Part shown: piece after piece, positions 59,163-64,000 of the stretch
Layout of the letters: each line of letters opens with the position of its first letter
Numbering within the stretch: the first letter of the stretch is position 1
Source: Myxococcales bacterium
Lineage (GTDB): Bacteria; Myxococcota; Polyangia; Nannocystales; Nannocystaceae
DNA length: 64,000 nt
Assembly: GCA_016793465.1 (NCBI GenBank)
Contig: JAEUJW010000008.1
Location: 62,001-126,000, forward strand
Direction of reading: 5' to 3'
Position numbers and translations under genes: made by a program
Notes under the pieces: generated by a model
What the model saw: the letters and a program-made list of their open reading frames with translations, nothing else
Database searches by the model: none
Told to the model about the DNA's origin: nothing

Positions 59163-59924
59163 TCAGAACCGCAGCGACGCGCCGAGCATGAAGCCCCGCC
59201 GATCGGCCTGGAGCCCGGCCCGCAGGCGCGCCTGCTGGCGCTTGCCGACGATCAACATCGCCGCGCCGCCGAGCAAGAGCAGGCTGCCCGGGATCACCAG
59301 CGCCGCCACGGACCGGTTGCGCCCGTCGGGCTGGCAGCCGTTGCCCGCGTGATCTTGCCGCGGGTCGCACGCCGGCGTGCCGGCCGCGCCCGGCACGTTG
59401 ACCTTGGCGGTCGACATCGCGATCCCGCCGATCGTCAGCACCCCGCCGACCACCGTAAAGACGATCCCGGCGTGGACCCATTTGCGGGCGCGGATCGCCT
59501 CCGGGCTGTCGACGAGCGGGTCGTAGGCCGGCCCCTCGTCCTCGAGCGGCCCCTCGACCTCGGGCTCGGGCGGGGGCTCGGGCGGCGCGCTCGGCACCGG
59601 CGTCACCAGCGTCACCGTCGACGGCGCGGGCTCGGCGGTCGGCGGCGGCGCGACCTCGGCTGTCGGCGTCGGCGGGACGATCCCCGCGGTGTCCTCGATC
59701 CCCGTGTAGCCGCGGCTGTCCCAGCCCGACGCTCGCCCAGGCGCCGGCACCACCGTCGACGACGGCGTGCCGACCGGCGTCGTCGCGCCGGGCGCGTCCG
59801 GCGTCGCCGCGCTTGCAGACGTCGCGCCCGCGCTCCCCGTCGGTCGTTGCACCGGCACGGTCTCCGCGGGCGCGACGATCACGGCCGCGGCCACGACGGA
59901 GCGCAGGGCGAGGGCGACGAGCAT
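59163..59924 (-). CDS. Membrane protein with Pro-rich periplasmic region
   Basis: 253 residues from ATG 59924. A signal-anchor (LRSVVAAAVIVAPAETV) is followed by a long Pro/Ala/Val/Thr/Glu-rich linker (residues about 30-130). Two membrane helices with a short loop (VHAGIVFTVVGGVLTIGGIAMS and SVAALVIPGSLLLLGGAAMLIVG) end with a basic tail. The loop includes CDPRQDHAGNGC. No catalytic motif is seen. Linker-plus-two-helix proteins of this type are frequent in myxobacteria and unassigned. It diverges from the thioredoxin-like gene by 138 bp. Confidence 0.5.
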   Translation of the reverse strand: MLVALALRSVVAAAVIVAPAETVPVQRPTGSAGATSASAATPDAPGATTPVGTPSSTVVPAPGRASGWDSRGYTGIEDTAGIVPPTPTAEVAPPPTAEPAPSTVTLVTPVPSAPPEPPPEPEVEGPLEDEGPAYDPLVDSPEAIRARKWVHAGIVFTVVGGVLTIGGIAMSTAKVNVPGAAGTPACDPRQDHAGNGCQPDGRNRSVAALVIPGSLLLLGGAAMLIVGKRQQARLRAGLQADRRGFMLGASLRF

Positions 59925-60062
59925 CGGCGGCAACCTACCACGCTTCGGGCGCCGCGCGGGCGCCCCGCGGCGAGCCTCACGAGCGCCGGCGAAGGCCCGC
60001 TTTGGGCGCCGTCCCGGCCCGCGCTTGCAAGCCCCCGCGAAACCCGCCATCGTGGGCCCCTC

Positions 60063-61280
60063 GTGCCCGTCCTCGCCGCCGCGTTCGCCGCCTCGCTCGC
60101 GGCGGCTCCGCTCCCGGCGGCCTGCCCGGCCCCGGTCGGCCTCGGACCCGCGGACGCCCCCGCCGAGCTGATCGCCTTCGTCGACCCCCTGACCCCCGGC
60201 GGCCTCGGCCTGTGGCTCGAGCTGCGGCGCCTCGTCAGCGACCTCCAGGGCCACCTCCGCATCCGCTTCGAACCCGCCGCCGGCCCGACCCACGACCTCG
60301 CCGGCGAGCAGCTGCTGCGCTGGGCCGTCGCCGTCGCCGACCGCGGGGCCCACGAGGGCCTGCTGCGCCTGCTCGACCGCGACGGCCGCGATCGCCTGGC
60401 CCTCCGCCTGGCCCGCCCCGACGGCCCCGCCGAGCTGACCGCCGCCCTCGCCGCGGCCGCGCCCGCCGCCGCCGCCCCCGCCCTGCCCGACGCCCGCGCC
60501 GAGGCCTGCGCCGTCGCCCGCGTCGAGTCCGCCCGCCGCGCCCTGAAGGCCCAGCAGCAGCGCGCCGGCGGCTACCTCGGGCGCCCCCCGCTGTTCGTGC
60601 TGGCTGCCGGCGACCGCGTGGCCTTCGAGGACAGCGGCGGCCTCGAGCGCGTGCGCAGCGAGGTCACGCGCGAGCTCCAGCGCCTGCGCGCCGGTCGCCC
60701 CGCCGCCCGCAACGCCTGGCCGCCCGCGCGTCCCGGCGTCAGCGCCCGCCTGATCCGTCCGCCCGCCGACGCCGGCATGCTGGTCGGCGGCGTCGGCCTG
60801 CCGCACCGCCTGGTCCTGTTCGTCGAGCACGACGAGCACCCCAACCTCGGCAACCTCGTGCCGGTGCTCGAGTGGCGGCGCGCCCACCCCGGCCGGCTCG
60901 CCGTGCAGATCATCGCCCGCGGGACCACCGGCGCCGCTCGTCAGCTGCGCCAGCGGCTGTGCGCGGCCCGCCACCTCGGCCTCGAGCTCGAGTACCTGCG
61001 CCGGCTCGCCCGGGATCCGCTCATGCGCGCCGTGCACGAGCCGGTCCCGCTCGGCGAGCGCCTCGACGAGGCCGCCGACGCGCACAAATGCGACCTGGGC
61101 GAGCCCGAGCTCGAGCCCGGCCCGGGTGGGGTCCAGAGCCTCCCGGACGGCGCCTGGCTCGACGGGACCGCGGTCGGCCAGGGCGATCTCGAGGCGATCG
61201 GCGCCCGGATCCTCGGCTTGGAGGCCGCCCAGCGGCCGCTCGATGCCGTATTCTCGGCGGCGGCACCGGCCGAGATCTGA
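60063..61280 (+). CDS. Thioredoxin-like tandem-domain protein without CxxC
   Basis: 405 residues from GTG 60063. A hydrophobic signal (VPVLAAAFAASLAAAPLPAAC) is followed by two weakly similar halves. Each starts with a beta strand and a charge pattern (ELIAFVDPLTPGGLGLWLEL and HRLVLFVEHDEHPNLGNLVPVLEWRR) like the DsbA/thioredoxin fold, but neither has a CxxC motif. If the fold is right, it is a structural or regulatory relative. I am unsure of this assignment. It is 44 bp upstream of the phosphatase gene and probably co-transcribed. Confidence 0.45.
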   Translation: MPVLAAAFAASLAAAPLPAACPAPVGLGPADAPAELIAFVDPLTPGGLGLWLELRRLVSDLQGHLRIRFEPAAGPTHDLAGEQLLRWAVAVADRGAHEGLLRLLDRDGRDRLALRLARPDGPAELTAALAAAAPAAAAPALPDARAEACAVARVESARRALKAQQQRAGGYLGRPPLFVLAAGDRVAFEDSGGLERVRSEVTRELQRLRAGRPAARNAWPPARPGVSARLIRPPADAGMLVGGVGLPHRLVLFVEHDEHPNLGNLVPVLEWRRAHPGRLAVQIIARGTTGAARQLRQRLCAARHLGLELEYLRRLARDPLMRAVHEPVPLGERLDEAADAHKCDLGEPELEPGPGGVQSLPDGAWLDGTAVGQGDLEAIGARILGLEAAQRPLDAVFSAAAPAEI

Positions 61281-61324
61281 GACAACCGCCTCCTCAGGAC
61301 CCCTTCGAAGCAGGTCATACGACG

Positions 61325-62728
61325 ATGGAGATCAAGCACTGGGCAGCCACCGACGTAGGACGCAAGCGGTCCCACAACGAGGACAACTTCCTCATCGACA
61401 AGAACCTGAACCTCTTCATCGTCGCCGACGGCATGGGGGGGCACGCCTCGGGTGAGGTGGCCAGCGCCATCGCCGTGCACACGATTCGTGACGTCGTGTT
61501 CGCCGAGCGCGACCTGCTGACGCAGTACACCGACTTCGACGCCACCGCCCAGATGGAGCTGTGCACGCTGCTCGAGTACGCGGTCCACAGCGCCAGCGCC
61601 CGCATCTTCCACAAGGCCCAGCAGGAGCCCGAGAAGCGCGGCATGGGCACCACCGTGGTCGCCCTCCTGGTGATCGGCCAGCGCGGCTTTATCGCCTACG
61701 TCGGCGACAGCCGCATCTACCTCTCGCGCAACGGCGTGGTCTACCCGCTGACCGAGGACCACAGCCTGATGAACGAGCTGATCCGCAGCGGCAAGGTCCA
61801 GGCCAACGAGTTCGCCAGCAGCCCCTACGCCAACTTTAAAAACGCGATGACCCGCGCCGTCGGCGTCTACGAGCACGTCGAGGTCGACATCCTCGACTTC
61901 GAGATCCTGCCCGGCGACGCCTTCCTGCTGTGCAGCGACGGCCTCTACGACTACCTCGAGGACGCCGAGATCGCCCGCAGCCTCGGCCTCAGCAACATCG
62001 AGGAGATCCCCGGCAAGTTCATCGACATGGCCAACAGCCGCGGCGGCAAGGACAACGTCACCGCCCTCGTCGTGCAGATCCAGCCCGACGAGAACTCGGC
62101 CACGCGCGCCGCCCAGCTCAACTTCACCGTCGAGACGCTGCGCCGCATCCCGCTGATGGACCAGCTGACCTACCAGCAGCTGTGCAAGATCATGAACATC
62201 GCCCGCATGCAGCCGCTGCGCACCGGCGAGATCGTGTGCCGCGAGGGCAACGCGGGCGCCGACCTCTACGCCGTGCTCGAGGGCAGCGTCACCCTGTCCC
62301 GCGGCGGCAACCCGACGACCACCATCCAGGCCGGCGGCTCGTTCGGCGAGGCCGACATGACCCTCGGCGAGACCTCGCGGGCCACCGCGATCGCCGACAA
62401 GCCCGGCAAACTATTAAAGATCGGCCGCAAGGACATCCTCGAGGTCCTGCGCCGCGACCCCCCGCTGGCCACCAAGCTGCTGTGGAACCTCGCCCGCGAG
62501 CTCGGCAAGCGCGCCGAGGAGGCCCACGCCCAGCTCAGCCATCGCTCGTCGAGCGACGAGAAGTCGATGATCGTCGACATCGACCCGTTCGACTCGCCCG
62601 ACGTCCCGACCGCCGACGACGCCACCAACCCGCGCGCCGTCGTCGTCATCCCCAAGCTGACCAAGACCGACCCGGAGATCGTCGAGGAGATCGAGGACTT
62701 CGAGGACGTGGTCGACGACAACAACTGA
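61325..62728 (+). CDS. PP2C phosphatase with C-terminal cyclic-nucleotide-binding domain
   Basis: 467 residues from ATG 61325. The PP2C core (residues 1-250) shows the metal-binding motifs RSHNEDNF, VADGMGGHASGE, GMGTTVVAL, AYVGDSRIY, LCSDGLYDYL and GGKDNVTALVV. A cNMP-binding domain follows (about 285-400: GEIVCREGNAGADLYAVLEGSV and GGSFGEADMTLG), then an acidic tail. It dephosphorylates Ser/Thr-phosphorylated proteins, probably controlled by cAMP or cGMP or by oligomerisation. The truncated Ser/Thr kinase gene is two genes downstream. TTTAAA and other AT-rich codon runs (61835, 62408) interrupt the GC-rich coding. Confidence 0.88.
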   Translation: MEIKHWAATDVGRKRSHNEDNFLIDKNLNLFIVADGMGGHASGEVASAIAVHTIRDVVFAERDLLTQYTDFDATAQMELCTLLEYAVHSASARIFHKAQQEPEKRGMGTTVVALLVIGQRGFIAYVGDSRIYLSRNGVVYPLTEDHSLMNELIRSGKVQANEFASSPYANFKNAMTRAVGVYEHVEVDILDFEILPGDAFLLCSDGLYDYLEDAEIARSLGLSNIEEIPGKFIDMANSRGGKDNVTALVVQIQPDENSATRAAQLNFTVETLRRIPLMDQLTYQQLCKIMNIARMQPLRTGEIVCREGNAGADLYAVLEGSVTLSRGGNPTTTIQAGGSFGEADMTLGETSRATAIADKPGKLLKIGRKDILEVLRRDPPLATKLLWNLARELGKRAEEAHAQLSHRSSSDEKSMIVDIDPFDSPDVPTADDATNPRAVVVIPKLTKTDPEIVEEIEDFEDVVDDNN

Positions 62729-62730
62729 CT

Positions 62731-62808
62731 CCACGGGCCTCCGGCCCTGACCGACCCCACGGGCCTCCGGCCCTGACCGACCCCACGGGCCTCCGGCCCT
62801 GATCGCCC
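62731..62808 (+). repeat. Three tandem 26-bp hairpin repeats between phosphatase and cytidine deaminase
   Basis: The word CCACGGGCCTCCGGCCCTGA recurs with the GGG at 62735, 62761 and 62787, a 26-bp period, nearly identical in all three. Each unit contains GGGCC-TCC-GGCCC, a 5-bp stem. There is no T-tract. It may attenuate transcription, terminate in tandem or serve as a binding array. Confidence 0.8.
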
Positions 62809-62812
62809 CACA

Positions 62813-63250
62813 ATGGCCGCCCCCGAAGAAGATCGCCTGCTCGCCGCCGCGGCCCAAGCCCGCGCCGCCGCGATCTGCCCGCACAGCAACTTCGCCGTCG
62901 GCGCCGCCCTGCTCGACTCCGCCGGGCACATCTGGACCGGCGCCAACGTCGAGAACGCCAGCTACACCCTCGGCCTGTGCGCCGAGCGCGTGGCCCTGTT
63001 CTACGCGCTGACCCACGGCGCCCGCGAGTTCCAGGCCGTCGCCGTCGTCACCGGCGCGGCCCACCCGAGCTCGCCGTGCGGCGCCTGCCGCCAGCTGCTG
63101 TACGAGTTCGCCGGCGACGCCTCGCTCGTCACCGCGACCACCGCCGGCGAGGTCCTGCGCACCACCGTCCGCGCCCTCCTGCCGTTCGGCTTCGACGCCT
63201 CCTCGCTGAGCCAAACCCCCGGACCCGCGGGCCCGACACGACCGGAGTGA
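62813..63250 (+). CDS. cdd: Cytidine deaminase
   Basis: 145 residues. The zinc and catalytic residues are in order: C56-A-E58 (LCAERVAL) and PC89GAC92RQ. The N-terminal substrate loop NFAVGAAL and NVENASY are canonical for the tetrameric type. It converts cytidine and deoxycytidine to uridine and deoxyuridine in pyrimidine salvage. The length fits the small homotetrameric class. The end has a Pro-rich extension (SQTPGPAGPTRPE). The next kinase gene starts 3 bp after its stop. Confidence 0.94.
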   Translation: MAAPEEDRLLAAAAQARAAAICPHSNFAVGAALLDSAGHIWTGANVENASYTLGLCAERVALFYALTHGAREFQAVAVVTGAAHPSSPCGACRQLLYEFAGDASLVTATTAGEVLRTTVRALLPFGFDASSLSQTPGPAGPTRPE

Positions 63251-63253
63251 GCG

Positions 63254-64000
<747 letters not shown>

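Overview
The window is very GC-rich (I estimate above 70%). It carries hallmarks of Myxococcota, most likely the Nannocystaceae branch: many lipoproteins with Thr/Gly/Ser-rich linkers, proteins ending in a GCGC plus hydrophobic stretch plus poly-Arg tail (MYXO-CTERM-type sorting signals), DUF4215 cysteine-rich repeats, numerous Ser/Thr kinases and partner-switching regulators. I found no tRNA, rRNA, CRISPR array, phage or IS element. Both ends are cut inside genes.

Layout. 1-9340 is a tightly packed nine-gene forward operon for activating, carrying, reducing and esterifying fatty acyl chains: fatty acyl reductase C-terminus, thioester-reductase-like SDR, pyruvyl-transferase-like protein, two AMP-dependent acyl ligases, enoyl-CoA hydratase-like protein, acyl carrier protein, lipid kinase and lysophospholipid acyltransferase. 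I infer an unusual membrane lipid, possibly an ether lipid. 9345-21820 holds surface lipoproteins, a nucleoside hydrolase, apolipoprotein N-acyltransferase, a DUF3179 membrane protein with an in-frame TGA (probable selenocysteine), an alpha/beta hydrolase lipoprotein, an FG-GAP propeller protein and a Ser/Thr kinase. 22001-25951 encodes MsrB and the pyruvate dehydrogenase E1 alpha, E1 beta and E2 subunits, divergent from bioB and a KefC-like antiporter (26114-28958). 28998-34911 has a GH25-type lysozyme, an MscS channel, a prepilin peptidase, a lipoprotein, RsfS and RlmH.

34929-42768 is a regulatory island of two divergent arms. The reverse arm encodes a GRAS-family protein, a small sensor-like protein, a SpoIIE phosphatase, an anti-sigma-type ATPase, a STAS-like protein and a nucleotide cyclase. 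The forward arm encodes an ATPase-like protein, a STAS-methyltransferase fusion, another ATPase and another STAS protein. Together they look like a partner-switching network coupled to cyclic nucleotide and methyltransferase outputs.

42817-53956 contains RsmE, a CxxCH-containing lipoprotein, a cysteine-hydrolase-like protein, and a reverse operon of two TPR lipoproteins and a degenerate sulfatase-like protein. 54068-59022 has a periplasmic binding-like protein and a five-gene ECF sigma / anti-sigma operon with a HEFVH metallopeptidase-like protein and a DUF4215 lipoprotein. 59163-64000 ends with a membrane protein, a thioredoxin-like protein, a PP2C-cNMP phosphatase, three tandem 26-bp hairpin repeats, cytidine deaminase and a truncated Ser/Thr kinase.

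Three points stand out. The DUF3179 protein has UGA in place of the first Cys of its CxxC motif, followed by a hairpin with a GGUCU loop like the E. coli fdhF SECIS. A dispersed imperfect palindrome, CTGTCCC-nn-GGGACAG, sits in frame inside several genes, tandemly at a 36-bp period in lnt. A bacterial GRAS protein is embedded in the partner-switching island.
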